DNA of 64,000 bases from Gymnopus androsaceus JB14 (GCA_009733575.1 ML769396.1:325217-389216), one strand, 5' to 3'. Positions 32,743 through 46,865 are shown, counted from the first letter of the stretch. The notes: a model not told the origin generated them from the sequence alone. A program made the numbers and translations.

Positions 32743-34172
32743 TTAATAAATGTAATCATTCAACTTCAACAATTCAATCGCTGTCTCTCTCGCAAACTGT
32801 CTCATTTCCTCCCTTGTTAACACATGCCCCTCCTCAAGCTCATCGAGAAACGCCTTCCCATCCTCCATTTGTACGAACGGATAATCAATCGAATACAATA
32901 TCCTATCCAACCCAATCTCCTTTCGATGGAATTCAAGGAGGGAAGGGTTGAATGAGGCGGAGCAGGTTTCCCAGATGTTGGTGTGGAAGTAGCTTGTGAC
33001 GTTCAGGAGCATGGGCATTCCACTGGTTCTTTGTTCGTCAAGGGCTATTGGTGTGTTATTAGTTTGAAGAAGAATGTACACCGACGTTACGTAGTGCGTA
33101 CTTTGTCAATGCGATCCAAGTCGGAGGGAATACGTTCTCCCATATGACCTACGATGACTTTTAGAGTCGGGAAACGACTGTGCGGCGTAGACATCAGAAA
33201 AGAAAGAGCACAAGTAAAGAGAAATGCTCACTCAAAGACTCCATTCGTACACAACCCCAGAACATGAGTTGACAGTGTTACAGAGAATTCTTGTGAGGGG
33301 CCTCTTAACCACGGCACTTGGCTGTAGAAAAGAGTCGATATGGGTGCGACATTAGTCCGTAGGGTGGAAGTAAACTGGAACATCGAGCTCGGCGACTGTG
33401 TTCCAGAATACATCGTACTCTGGCTGATAGAAGAATAGAGTGTGCGTAGAATGACATTGTTGATGTAGCAGTTTCAGAGCATTGTCAGTACATACACCGT
33501 ACTTACCATTAGTCTGCTGATAATCATTAACCAGTGCCCCAAGGAATCCCAGTTCTTGTACAGCCCGTCTCAACTCTACTGCTGCTGAAGTAGCATTGTG
33601 CATTGAGACGGCGGCGAATGCGCCGAATCTCCCGGTTATGTTCGGGTGGGAAGACTCGTTGTATATCTGAGCAGCGAGCTGGTTGTTGACGTTGATTGCC
33701 ATTGCCTCAGCAGCGGCTGGGTCGGACATTCCTTGGATGCAGGGGGAGGCGCAGGAGAGGACCATCTATACGCAGTGAACATTAACGGTCAATACAATTG
33801 TATACAATATGTAGACTCGGAAGGACTTGCAAAATCGACGTCGTTCGCATCCATACGAGTAAGTCGTTGATCATAGATATTAAAGAGGTTATCATTGAGC
33901 TCAGCGATTGCTGCGGCTCCTCCTCCGACTCTGAGCAAAGCAGTATGCATTAGTACGCCACGATTATAGTATTGGTATGCATGTAGTCTAACTCACTTTG
34001 AACTCGACTCTGGAATGGTCCATGCCTCTTCTATAGCGATAGAGCCTTTCCCTGTATCGTGCCATTTTATCCTGTGGGTATCGGCGCGCGCTGCGGAGGT
34101 AGAAGTGATAAAATACAGCGTGTGCAGTGCCAGCGCGATAACCGACAGTCGTCCTCGAAGCAGGAAGACCAT
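32743..34172 (-). pseudogene. Amidohydrolase copy 4, decayed
   Basis: The paralogue has the copy-1 exon layout, including its first intron, and the second intron begins GCAAGT (GC-AG type). Two lesions are visible. An extra T at about 33360 shifts the frame directly after the FHP motif (reading FHPTD and stop). The acceptor before the exon with YQPEYDVFW is lost, because the AGATA of the other copies is deleted near 33440. The C-terminus is altered to LLKLNDYIY. With two lesions it is more likely a real pseudogene than copy 2. Confidence 0.75.
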
Positions 34173-34687
34173 GCTGAAATAGCCGTTAGTAAAGGAATTA
34201 ATGAGGCATTGCAAGGGCTTTTATACCTATCGAGTTTGCAATTATGTCAAGGACTCAACGGAAGGAAAGCTGAACGCCGCTTCGACTCTTAGAGTCGGAT
34301 GAGTCGGCCGCGAATAAGATTCCCCGTTGAACCTGGAACTATCAACGCTCGTTGTTACGGGACGAGTAAACGAATAGCTGGAGGTTTGTCAAGGGTAGCT
34401 TGGGAGATGTGGCGGGCCATGTAGTCATATTGAAGCCTGGTACCCTTTATTATTCGCTCCCAATTACCTCAAGACCTATGGGTAATGGCTGATACGCCCG
34501 AATACACTTCCTTCAACTTTAACTGGGATCGTCCGGACCTGTGGCTGCTTTTAGCGCAAGTTGTTTCGTAGCTGTGAATCGCGCGCGCGTGCAGCGCGTA
34601 TGGTTTGATGTCAAAGTGGGAAGTAAACCCCGTGATCTATAACAATAAACCTCTTGCTCCGAAACCTCCTCCATCCGGACCTCGAAA
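34173..34687. promoter_or_regulatory. Intergenic region between amidohydrolase copy 4 and SNF1
   Basis: These 515 bp separate divergent genes. The left 340 bp carry one copy of the amidohydrolase upstream repeat (CCCAATTACCTCAAGACCTATGG). I cannot point to a TATA box. Confidence 0.4.
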
Positions 34688-36899
<2,212 letters not shown>

Positions 36900-36910
<11 letters not shown>

Positions 36911-37110
36911 AGCAAGCAGTCTAGCAAAGGACTTTTCGTATATACATTTGGAGCCATGTACATTTACCGCATTTCTGCTACTATGTACAACACTAACCGC
37001 CGCCATCCTCGTGGAACTTGAAGCAAACAGTCTAGCAAAGGACTTTTCGTATACACATTTAGAGCCATGTACATTTACCGCATTTCTGCTACTATGTACA
37101 ACTACACACC
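36900..37110. repeat. Direct duplication of the SNF1 3' end
   Basis: About 113 bp starting at TGGAACTTGAAGCAA are repeated in tandem at 36900 and 37013. The unit includes the stop codon and the sequence GAGCCATGTACATTTACCGC. The downstream copy is outside the coding region. Confidence 0.85.
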
Positions 37111-37175
37111 CGCTGCCATCCTCAGCACTGGATGCTGCCTCGTGGCGGCGCTCGATTCATTCATCGTGGATTCAT

Positions 37176-37853
37176 TCATGGTGGCTTTATCATCCTCTTG
37201 TAAGAGTCAGAGTATGATTCGGCCATGCGGATGGTGTTGGTAATGGCTCGCTGGCACTGAGCTAATGCTTCCCGATTATCAGCAGCGTAACCCCAGGTGG
37301 GTGATGTTGGATTGCGCGTTTGATTTCGAGGTTCGAATGGTACCGGTGTCGGGGTAACTGTTTTTGGAGTTGGATTGACTCATTCTAGAATAGAATACAC
37401 GCACTCACCGGTTGGTGGCTCGGATATGTCGGTGTTGGTGATATCAAGCCTCGGTGGCATGTTTAAGTATGGGGGAGGATATGGGGTAACTGCCAAGGGA
37501 TGTTCGAGCTGCAAGCCTGACGTTGGATGATTCTCTGAAAGGTCTAAAGTCTTTCGAGGATCTGTAGGCCCATGGCCACCCTGAACAAATGCATTGCCAG
37601 CCTGCTGTGAAGTTTCCCTAACCCTCGAGATGCTGGCAGTGAGGATGTTGGGCAAGGGACAATTTTCAGGTGGACGTTGTTTCACTGTAAATCACGTTCA
37701 GCAGTATCGTTAAAATTATGAGGAGAGAATAATACTTGTACGGGTATGTGTTTCGGAATCAGCTGCACTACCCTCTTGCGGATTCAAGAGCCGAGGAAGA
37801 GTAATTCGACGACTGCCCTCAGAATGGGGTGTCAGAGGACTTGGAGGTGGCAT
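37176..37853 (-). CDS. Hypothetical protein, 191 aa, Pro/Ser-rich
   Basis: Three exons (37853-37736, 37684-37409, 37357-37176) read through in one frame. The start MPPPSPLTPHSEG is chosen because the same frame has a stop just upstream. The sequence is Pro/Ser/Thr-rich, apparently mostly disordered, with a short conserved-looking C-terminal segment (WGYAADNREALAQCQRAI). No domain or signal is recognised. It converges with SNF1. Confidence 0.55.
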
Positions 37854-38595
37854 TACTATGCGTTGTCCTAGTGTGGCGGTCGGAGTTCATATCTAGCATC
37901 CGATAGACAAAGCGAGCATAGGTAAATTACCTTCGAGAATTCCTTCTAGGGTTGCACTTTGTAAGAAACAGATGTAGGCCATATTTAACGTCTTTATGGT
38001 GGAAGCCACGATCACTGTCAACCTGGGATCTTATGCCTCGCCGAGAGGTGATATGATCATGATGTGCAGTCCGGAAGAAGAAGTTGCTCTCTTTCAGTGA
38101 CGCGTATTGTTATAATTCTGGGCTTTAGCACAGATAACAATTCATTAACGGGGTGCTCGGTGATCTCGAAAGGGAATGAAAATTATCCATTTACCCGGCT
38201 CGGAGGATACCTTTTCTTCCATACCTTTTGACCCGAGTTCTTGGTTGCCCCGAGCGCGCGCATTGTAAGTTTATTTGTGACATTGACAGGGTGCTCGGTG
38301 ATCCTCCTGATCAGGTTGAATCGATTTCCCTTTCCCTGCGAGATTTGTATGACGATCAAGGATCAGCAAGTTCGTGGTTAGAGCTCAAGTTTGAAGTCGG
38401 TGATCTCGGCTACCTAAGCGCCCTAAGCAGTGTTAGGGGCTAGTAAGTTTCAAGGCGAGCGACTCCTACAACTCGGTGCGTATGCACTTGACAAAAGTGG
38501 ATTCAAAGAACTAATCTTTGAAAGTGGGTAGACGGTGTATTTTTATTTCAAAACTCATATTTTAGCAAAACATGGATCCAGGTGAATCCTGCCAA
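37854..38595. other. Intergenic, no gene supported
   Basis: Short open frames (for example 38228-38443, with a repeated GTGCTCGGTGATC motif at 38153 and 38291) lack domains. A possible upstream exon on the minus strand (about 37980-37930) cannot be joined in frame to the gene at 37853. Confidence 0.4.
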
Positions 38596-38760
38596 TCAGC
38601 AAAACCTGTATTTTCGCTGGAGAAAACCCACTCATTTGGGAAATCTCTGGAGCAAGGTACCCCATTCCAGAGACCTCTGGAGATCTCTGGAGAAAATTGA
38701 CAGTTTTTTTTTTTTTTTTTGACCACTGTCAAGCTCCAGTGAAAATACAGGTTTTGTTGA
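38596..38760. mobile_element. Short palindromic MITE (165 bp), copy 1
   Basis: The ends TCAGCAAAACCTGTATTTTC and the complementary GAAAATACAGGTTTTGTTGA form a foldback. The partner is at 47821-47995. An internal T20 run splits it. Confidence 0.75.
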
Positions 38761-39008
38761 TCAGTGAAATCTGTTTCCAAACAGCTGTCATATGAATGAT
38801 TTATCCTGTGGCTTTTGGAGTACTTAGATAAAAGGTTTTTGATGAGTTTCCAAGGGCCGCCGGATATACTGCAGCATGCAAATATATATATTATAGGATA
38901 GGCAGTTTATCCTAGGACACCCCAGGATGACTAGGATACCTGAGGTGTCCAAAGTTTTGCCCTTTTTCCTGGGCCGACTAGGTTGCCTTAGGTTGCCTAA
39001 GAGGTCTA

Positions 39009-39200
39009 CATCAGCAAAACCTGGGCTCTGTACAGAACCCACAGCACTTATAGGACCCATAGCAAGGTATCCCTCTGTACAGAACTGTGGGATGCTACAG
39101 GTTGCTGTGGATTGCTGTAGACTTTGCAGGAACACCACCATCAGGGTTCTATTCAATACCAATATATTATTCTTTTGAATTGTTTCCCTGGCTTGTGAGA
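39009..39200. mobile_element. Truncated MITE of the CATCAGCAAAACCTGGG family
   Basis: The left end CATCAGCAAAACCTGGG is preceded by TA. The rest follows one end of the 61630-62202 element in reverse (GGGTTCTATTCAATACC...TTGAATTGTTTCC) and stops where the Harbinger-like element begins. Confidence 0.6.
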
Positions 39201-39352
39201 GCAAAATGACTTCCTGTAGGATTTTTATAGTTATTGCCGAGCTACAAAAGTTTGATCAGATTTTGATGCAAAATTTGTAGACGGAATTTGTAGACATGTG
39301 CATCCCGTAGCTTTTCTAGATATCAAATTTCATCACTTTCATTGTCTGATCA

Positions 39353-40705
39353 TGGATGTAATCCTCCAATGCCAGCAGGAAGAAGACTTGGACAATGAAG
39401 CACACCTGCAGCAGCTTGCTCTGCTTGCTACTCTTTTCCTTGGCATAGCCGAAAATGAACAGAACAAAGTACAGCATCAAAACCCTTCACGTTTGTATCT
39501 GCACCAACATCAGCTCATGCCATTCCCTTGTCTCAACTCACCTTGGCAATGACTTTGGGCTGCTCAGGATGACCATTCATTCATAACTACAATGGGGTTT
39601 GATGTCAGGACATTCCACTACATCTTGGAAGGCTGGAATTGCTTTGCTGAGCAGTGGAATAATACACCTATTCCAAGAAACAATGTTCCCTCTCAAGCTG
39701 GACCTTGCATTCATGCTCGTTCACTTGATGCTGCCGGTGCCCTTGGCCTGGTTTTGCATTATCTCAGCTCTTCAATGCTTGAGATAACTTTGCAGCAGGT
39801 TTTTGCTCTTGTACCTTCCGTATTGACAGGATATTTGGACTTTGCAAAGCAAATCTTACTTCAAACTCTCTGCAGTATGCCTGAGGCTCAAATTAAATTA
39901 CCAAGGAATTTGGACGAGTTTCAGGCTAACTCAGACCTCATCACTGCATGCCATTCCCAGCTTGAAGGTGGTTTTGGTAGTATTGATGGACTTTCACTAC
40001 CTACTGAGGTCGGATGATGTTGAAATGGAAAATGTGACCTACAATGGGTGGAAGAGTGAGCATCGCATCAATAATGTCTTTGTGTTCTCTCCTCAAGGTT
40101 TTTTAAAAATTTTTAACTCGGTTTATCTTTCCTATTCTAATGAATCTTTGAACAGGTCAAATTATTGATGCATCTCTCAATGCTCCCGGAAGCTGGCATG
40201 ATGCTCATGTCTCGCATCATATTTTTGAATGCCTCAGGACTCGTGTTCCAGAGGGTTACTACCTTGTAGCTGATACTGCTTTTCCTCGTGGCAATGACTC
40301 AATTAGTGGAAAGATACATGCACCCGCGTAAAAGCAGGAGAGCGTATCCCTGCTAATCCCACAGAGCAGGAACAGTTTATGGCATTCAATCAACAGCTTT
40401 TATCATTTAGACAAACAGCTGAGTGGGGTATGCGAGCCTTACAAGGGGGATTTGGATGACTCCAAGTTCCTTTGCCTATCAATGATCCTCAGGGGCGTCT
40501 TCTGCTTCTGGAGATAATTGCCCGTTTGTTCAATATTCAGACAGTTTGTGTTGGGATTAATCAAATCAGGAATGTTTATGAGCCTATTTGGTGTGCTTCT
40601 GAAGATGAACAGTTATGGAATATACTTGGAGATATGGTCTTTGGGGAAATTCAGAAACAAGATAGAGTGTCTCAATTTCATGTGGTTGCAGTACCGGATA
40701 CATAA
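39353..40705 (+). pseudogene. Harbinger-like DDE endonuclease (transposase) remnant
   Basis: The reading frame is broken into pieces at 39298-39552, 39592-40017, about 40018-40350 and 40472-40705. Family features are visible: GSIDG, YNGWKSEHRINN, SPQG across an intron (about 40100-40156), GSWHDAH and VADTAFPRG. Together they match the HARB1/DDE_4 endonuclease layout. In-frame stops occur after DGLSLPTEVG and after SGKIHAP. Only two of the acidic catalytic positions can be placed with confidence. Confidence 0.75.
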
Positions 40706-40720
40706 AATATGTAATGTACT

Positions 40721-42842
40721 CTATCTTTTACTTGGTGATATATCAATTCTATAGCCTCCCTCCTTGTGCAGTGTGACAGACATTGACTGTCCAGGTGGAA
40801 GAGTGCTAGCAGCATTTGCAAGTATGGAAAGATCAGTAACAGCAGATGGACCACCTACTCCACGAACAGAAGAAGATGATGTTGGTCCTGGAGGGTAAGA
40901 ACAATGGTATTTGGGAGAGCGTAAACGGAAACAGTGATCAGGTGGAGTGGAATGATGAACTCCAGGGGACCATGAACAGAAACAGCAATCAGGTGGACTG
41001 GAATAATGAGCTCCAGGGGACCAGTGAACCAAAACGGCAATCAGGTGGACTGGAATGATGAACTCCTGAATGCAAGTGATGATCCGTAAAGTTATGGCGC
41101 TGGTAACTTGATGATGAAGAATGTGGATGCTCCCAATGTGAATCACGCTCACGGTAGCAGCTAGGAGAAGGTGTATGCATATGCTGATGATAAGGTGAGC
41201 CATAACAGTCATAATCATGGTTGCAAGACCTTCTAGCAAACGAAGCATATTCAACTCGTTCGTGGCAGCATCAGCCCTTCGCCTTTCCTCCTGTAACTTC
41301 TTGTTTAGCTCCATGTTCTGCTGCATAAGAGTGCAATTTTCAGATTGATAGAATGATATTTGCTGAATCTGGAAGTTGTAGGATGCATGAGCCTCATCCC
41401 ACTCATGCATGACATGAGGATCCAATGCTGTGGAAATTGAACTCAACACCTCTGTGGCATTAGTCTGGCGAAGATTTTCCTCACTGGCCTTTTGGAGGAA
41501 GGGGAGCTTCAATCTTGAATCCTTTGGTCAGAACAGTACTAGAAGGAGTGCTGGTCCAGTGCACTGAAGATTTGGTGGATACATGGACTGGTTTGGGAGT
41601 ATCATTGTCGGACTCAATGGAAATATGACTGCATGTATCATCTATATCTGCTTCATTGTCACCATCATTGTCACTGGCTGCAGGATCAAAGTCGCTATCC
41701 TGAATGTCACCATTGGAGCATTTTTCGAGAATGCCGGCTTCAGCATCCAAGATGTCTGTGTAGATTTGGAGGCGCTCAGCGTCTCCAGTCGGTTTCTTGT
41801 TTGCAGTCTTAAGCATCTGGAAAATATATCATTAGAATAAAACAGAGACAATAATCAAGGACATACTCCATTGTACTTTGCGTATAAAGCCTTTCATGCC
41901 CATACCACGAATTCTTGTCATTTTACCCAAGTATTATATTTCTCCATTAGGTCATACCAAGCTCAACCACCCAATGGAAGAAGTTCATGAGTAAGGTCTA
42001 CTGATCTTCCGCATCTCCGATTAGCCATAATTCTTTGAGCCTGCCCATTTACCAGCACCTGTACTTGCACTTGCTGTAGGCTTAGACTTTGCCTTTGCCT
42101 TTGCCTTTGCCTTAGGCTTAGGCTCATCCACATCCTCCTTCTTCACCTTTTTCTTTTTCTTGTCAGAAGAAGAAGTAGGCTCCACTGGCGGATGGGCATG
42201 TTTATGCTGGCCAGCAAGGATCAGATAATGGCAAGGGAAGCTCTTCGTCAGGTAGTGGAGGAAGCATGCACGTGGACATAGTCTGATTGATTTGAACTGG
42301 CAAGACTTCCACCAAAACTATCGGGAAGTGAAAAGTCAGGTGGATCTTGACATGGGACAGGATGAACGGGATCAATGACCATTAGAGTAAGCAGTGTTTC
42401 TTAGTGGAAAGTGTGTACTGCCAGGATACAAAGATCCTTGCAAGTTGCTGGGATTATTTCTGGGATTGATCAAATATGGTGGCAGGAATACTTGACTGCC
42501 TTCATGCTCATTTCGGCCAGCCAATGAAATTGCTACCAATTGAATGCTGTATTTGACAGAATATCAATTGTAATGAAAAGATGGGAAGGCAAGTCAAGAC
42601 TCACATTGCCAGCATTGCGCCATTGAACAGGGGGATGCGGAAGCCCAGGAGGTGGTCCATAATGAGCAAGACCAGCTCTGAGTTGACCCATAGGAGGAAG
42701 TTGATGGCTTGCAGTGGTAGATTGTTGAAAAGAAGCCCCTGGGCCAGGCAAACCAGGGTCCAGAACTGCAAGTTTGACCAGCTTGAAGCTGGCTTTCATC
42801 AGACCCATTCTGGGGATTGTTGGTTTCAGATGTAGTAGACAT
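40721..42842 (-). pseudogene. Second gene of the Harbinger-like element (DNA-binding/coiled-coil type)
   Basis: Pieces run from an N-terminal ORF starting at about 42842 (MSTTSETNNPQNG), through a Lys/Ala-rich basic tract (alternating KA/SK near 42090) and an acidic segment at 41816-41540, to a coiled-coil-like stretch near 41350 (LNKKLQEERRRADAATNEL). The C-terminal part consists of near-repeats (41060-40850). The usual partner in this superfamily is a Myb/SANT-like protein, but I cannot see a clear SANT domain. Confidence 0.5.
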
Positions 42843-43150
42843 TTTTAGCAGAGAGAGAGGGAGTCTTTGAAGGGACAACACAGAAAGTTGTTTAATTTTC
42901 AGACTGTCGGGCTCCAGTATATGCCAAAAACAGCCCAAAAAGGGAACAAAACTGATATCATCTTTGATGGATGTGAAATTCCATTGCAAAAACGGTCTGT
43001 AGGAGGGTCCGGACCCTTCTACAGATGTAAAGTTCCTAACCAGCTCTGAATTTGCAATTTTGTTGATGGGAACATTGGCATTGCGGCTGATGCAGATTTT
43101 TCATCGTTTGTAGCTTCGGATTTAGCTACAGAATGCTACGGGAAGTCATC

Positions 43151-43484
43151 CATTTTATTGGTGATTCTAAACACTACTATTGCCGTCACTGTAACCAACC
43201 TTCACTATAGCATCGTTTGAAATGGTGCACCAGTGCTGAATGGAAATTTTGTGCCCTTTTGGATCAATTTTGGATGGTAATGTTACTGGAGCTGTCTGGA
43301 GAAACATAAAGTAGGAATTCTAAAGTATAAGTATAGTTGGGCAATATTTTTTGGATTTTCTGAGATTTTCGGCGCTCACCGTGCAATTTTTGAAAATTCA
43401 TGTGACAATTCTTATCCAAAATAGCGTCAATTAGGCCGAAATCATAGCGCCATTTAGGGTGTCAGGCCGGGCAAGGTTCAGTAG
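43151..43484. other. Short intergenic region, no gene seen
   Basis: It lies between the right end of the Harbinger-like element and the decayed RasGEF copy. No motif is recognised. Confidence 0.4.
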
Positions 43485-44065
43485 GAGCTTCTGGGGGCCT
43501 TGAACAACAAATTAGAATCCAGTGTCATATCGCATGCAAGAAATTGAGCCATATCATATATTGCTGGCTCACCTGCGCCCAGGTACATTTGAGCTGTCAG
43601 ATTGGGAGCGTATTGAGCCCAGAGACAATAGCAAATATGGTAGATAAGTTGTTGAAACTTCGACAGTGCTGAGTAGGGCATTAGCTATCTTACATGAATA
43701 GAAACTCAGAAAAATCACCCACATCTGCCACTACAATGAAATACTGGACTCTTGTTTTTGCATCCTCATCCTCATTTGCACTATGACTCAGACTCAATGT
43801 CAAAACGCTCTCCACCACCCAATTCACAATCTGATTATTAGTCTGTATCATAGATTCAAGACTATTCTCCTCCAATGCGTTGTGGTCACGTAACCAGCAC
43901 TATTGCTAGCTCTTCTTTGCTCAAGCTTCCGAGCGCAAACACGAGCCTTAACCCCCACTGAGCTCATTGCAAACACTTCATCTTTTGATGCAGCGCGAAT
44001 TCAAGCAACATTAGTTAGCGAGCGAGGTCGAAGGTATCGATATCAACAAGTTTGATTTTTTCAGA
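43485..44065 (-). pseudogene. Decayed RasGEF-domain fragment
   Basis: Read on the minus strand, parts match the catalytic domain of the CDC25-like gene at 54.6-60.4 kb: DIDTFDLAR, QIVNWVVESVL and QYFIVVADVG, then a piece equivalent to the CRTLNNFST...TLDSN exon in several frames (43681-43485). It has stops and frame changes throughout. A better preserved relative is at 45062-46077. Confidence 0.7.
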
Positions 44066-44195
44066 GGAAGAGCACATCAAGAAGCTGTATAGGGCAGAAT
44101 GCGCATGTGTTTCTTCGGCACTAGAGGGAGGACAAGGCTTGCTTCTACAGTTGACGTCAGTGAGCATGGCTTTGAAGCATTGACTGCGCTGCAGC

Positions 44196-44755
44196 TAGTG
44201 ATGTGCCGGCCTGGCTTTGGCCCACAGGCCCTTGGCTTTGGCCTGGAGAAATTGAAGCCGGGCCCTACTAGGAGGGCTCCGGCTTGGCCCGGCCTGGCTT
44301 TGGCCTAAGCCGCGGCTTTTCAGGTGGCTGTGCATACATCCTGTATGTGGATATCTTTGAAAAATTCTTGAAGCAAGGTCTTACAGGGAGCCATGTATCA
44401 TAATTGATACTGTAATTAAAGCTTATACTATCACTGGTAACCGAAAGGGAGCATCAAAGGAACTTTCATAATTGAACATTACTGTCCCAAAATGGAAAGA
44501 CAAAGCTAGCAATGTGCCGGAACTGGAATTTACACTCAAAATGTTAAACAATGAATTCCGATCATTCAAGACTATACAAATAGGCTGGGAGATTTCACAA
44601 AAAATGACATTAAATACCTGCGAAAAATAGCTGAAAAGCCCCGGCCTGAAGCCGGGCCAAAAGCCGTCTCAGGCCAAAGGGGCCCGGCTTTTGACGGCCT
44701 GGCTTGGCTTGGCTTGGCCTGGCCCATGGCTTCAGGCCGAGCCGGCACATCACTA
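44196..44755. mobile_element. hAT-like MITE, 560 bp, 8-bp target duplication
   Basis: The ends TAGTGATGTGCCGG and the inverted CCGGCACATCACTA match. GCTGCAGC flanks both sides (44188-44195 and 44756-44763). GC-rich subterminal repeats (GGCCTGGC, GGCTT) are numerous. The 8-bp duplication and TAGTGATG-type end fit hAT. No transposase is encoded. Confidence 0.88.
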
Positions 44756-45061
44756 GCTGCAGCGCGCAGAATCAAACCTCGCTTAGATGACCGACTAGTT
44801 AAACGCATATGTACAACACTAATTCTTGATTCAGGATCGGGATCTTGTATGCGAAAGGAGATAAATTCATCTAGATTGAATGGTTGCTCAACGAATGAAA
44901 GGAAAGAACGAAATCGAGATAAGCGCCCAACTTGTTGCATTTATGAATAATGCTATCATACATATTGCGTTCTACTCTACATTTGCTCTACATCACTCTG
45001 CTTCTCTTCCCACAAATTCGCATTCTTCATGGTAGAATCCGGTCACGGAGGCCAAGAAGAT

Positions 45062-46077
45062 TCACCGTCTGCATCCAATCCATCTGAATCCACATCGCTT
45101 ACTGAAACATCGCCAACTTTGTTTTTGATTCTGTTTTTCACTCTGTTTTTCCCTCCAGTCAATCACGCAAAGTCTGGCATGTCGTATGTTATCATCCAAC
45201 GCTAGTGATTCCTCGATATACTGCTGAATGTCAGGATCCACTTGAAAGTCGTACGAACACTGCCATTGTGTAATTTCGGAAAGAGCTGATGACTTCTTTT
45301 TAGCGAGGAAGTCTTTGTTCGAATTCGTGCTTCTAAAGACACACAGAACTCTATAATTGGCGAAGAGTGTGCCTAGAGGGTGAGTAGGAGGAAGGAATAG
45401 ATTAACAACAGAAACCCCCGAAGAATACCCATTGAATGATGAACGCACTAATGACTGGCACACAAGGTAGGCCTGCAGCTTCCAACATCGCCCGATGCTT
45501 GTTGAAATCTCGGCTAGAGTCCATCGTCACCTTGCATACACGGAATTGAACCATGTGCCACTGGCTGACTTGGTTCCAAGTACGTTTGAGCCTCCGGATC
45601 GACAGTGTGTTAAGCCCAGAAAGGATGGCAATCATAGTCGAAAAGTTGTTGAGACTTCGACAGTGCTGGGTAAGTGAAGCGAAAACGTCAGTTGTTGTTA
45701 TATGATAAGTAATGAGAAATTCCCAAGAAAACACCCACATCAGCTACTAAAATGAAATACTCAATCGTTTCGGCACCCTTGCTGGAATCATAATCCGAAT
45801 CATCCATGGTAATATCGTTTCGACTCGAGCTCAATACACTCTCCGCGACCCAATCCGAAATCCTTTTACTTGCCTGGATCGCAGATGAAAGATTATCCTG
45901 GTTCTGTTTCACTGACACGTCGGCGTGCTCAAGCTTCCATTGAGCCTGGAGCTGCTGAACTCGCTGTAAACAATCCTCTGGCTGTATCTTTTGATACAGT
46001 GCAGATTCGAGTAATGTTAGCTGACGAGCAAGGTCGAAGGGGTGGAAATCAGTGAGTTGGACTTCTGCAGAGGACAT
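45062..46077 (-). CDS. Stand-alone RasGEF (CDC25-domain) paralogue, 288 aa
   Basis: Three exons (46077-45739, 45665-45449, 45372-45062) give an intact frame with its own ATG (MSSAEVQLTDFHPFDLARQL). It corresponds to the catalytic half of the large CDC25-like gene: ALYQKIQPEDCLQ, SDWVAESVL, FILVAD, NNFSTMIAILSGLN, RTWNQVS and YIEESLALDD. SH3, WW and RasGEF-N modules are absent. A stretch before SNKDFLAKKK (CVPVISTLFANYRV...) departs from the parent (CVPFIGVFLSTLQFIQ), in the region expected to hold catalytic-hairpin-supporting residues, so activity is uncertain. Catalytic-only GEFs normally need the N-module for stability. It may be a captured, diverging gene or a slow pseudogene. Confidence 0.65.
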
Positions 46078-46865
46078 TGGGAGGTGGAAACGAGAGACTG
46101 AGGGGTGAGCTCACTCGTTTAAAAAGGATTCCGATTAATGTTGTATAGGATTCGGGAAGTCATAAATTCGTCGTTATATGGTACCCGAATTTTGGCTGTG
46201 AATGTAAAAAGAGAATGTTTCAGCGACTATTATCACGACCGGCAAGATACTCTATACTACTCACCAAAGGCTGAAATACGTCAACACAATGTCTTCCGAG
46301 TTGGATGCAAAGACCTTCAGATCGTAGACTCGGCCCCATTCGCCTTCGATCAAAGTGCCGCGAACTGTTCGATATCCAAGTTTACCGGGCCGATATAGCC
46401 GGCTGGGGCTGAGTCTAGATCGAAGCCACTCGCAACTGAATTGTACGCTCTCGAACACATCGTGCAACCAACAAATTCCTTGACACCTGGAAACGTCCCC
46501 TGTAACCGCTTGAAGATAATCTGAAATTATTCAATTTTAGCTAGAAATACACCGTGATTCTTCTTGTCAAGTGAAGAGATGCCATGAATGTAGAAAAAGA
46601 ATGGAAGATATGTCGCTGGATCGCGGCTTCTAAGCGTTTACCCCTCTTCCTCTGCCACAACCTTTGGAACAGGAGTATGTATGGACACATTTATCACTTG
46701 GGTCTTCATATTGCTCACTTATTTTTGTATAATTGACCTGTAGAGACCAGAGATCAACTTTGAATGCAGACTTTGCAATGTCTACAGTCTGCCTCTGATG
46801 TTCAACCAGCCTACGCTGGGAAGAGCTATGAAGAGCTCCTCACTACAAGCAAAGGCAACACTATC

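Larger units (their letters stand above)
39206..43150. mobile_element. PIF/Harbinger-like DNA transposon, degenerate, about 3.9 kb
   Basis: Inverted ends of about 60 bp are similar: ATGACTTCCTGTAG...GAGCTACAAAAG on the left and, read inward from the right, ATGACTTCCCGTAG...AAGCTACAAACG. Inside are a plus-strand DDE transposase remnant and a convergent minus-strand second gene, the two-gene layout of this superfamily. I could not fix the target-site duplication. Confidence 0.7.

Noticed and set aside
44572..44940. 122-aa minus-strand ORF
   Set aside because: Its C-terminal half lies inside the hAT-like MITE; the outer half may be a gene fragment but has no recognisable domain.
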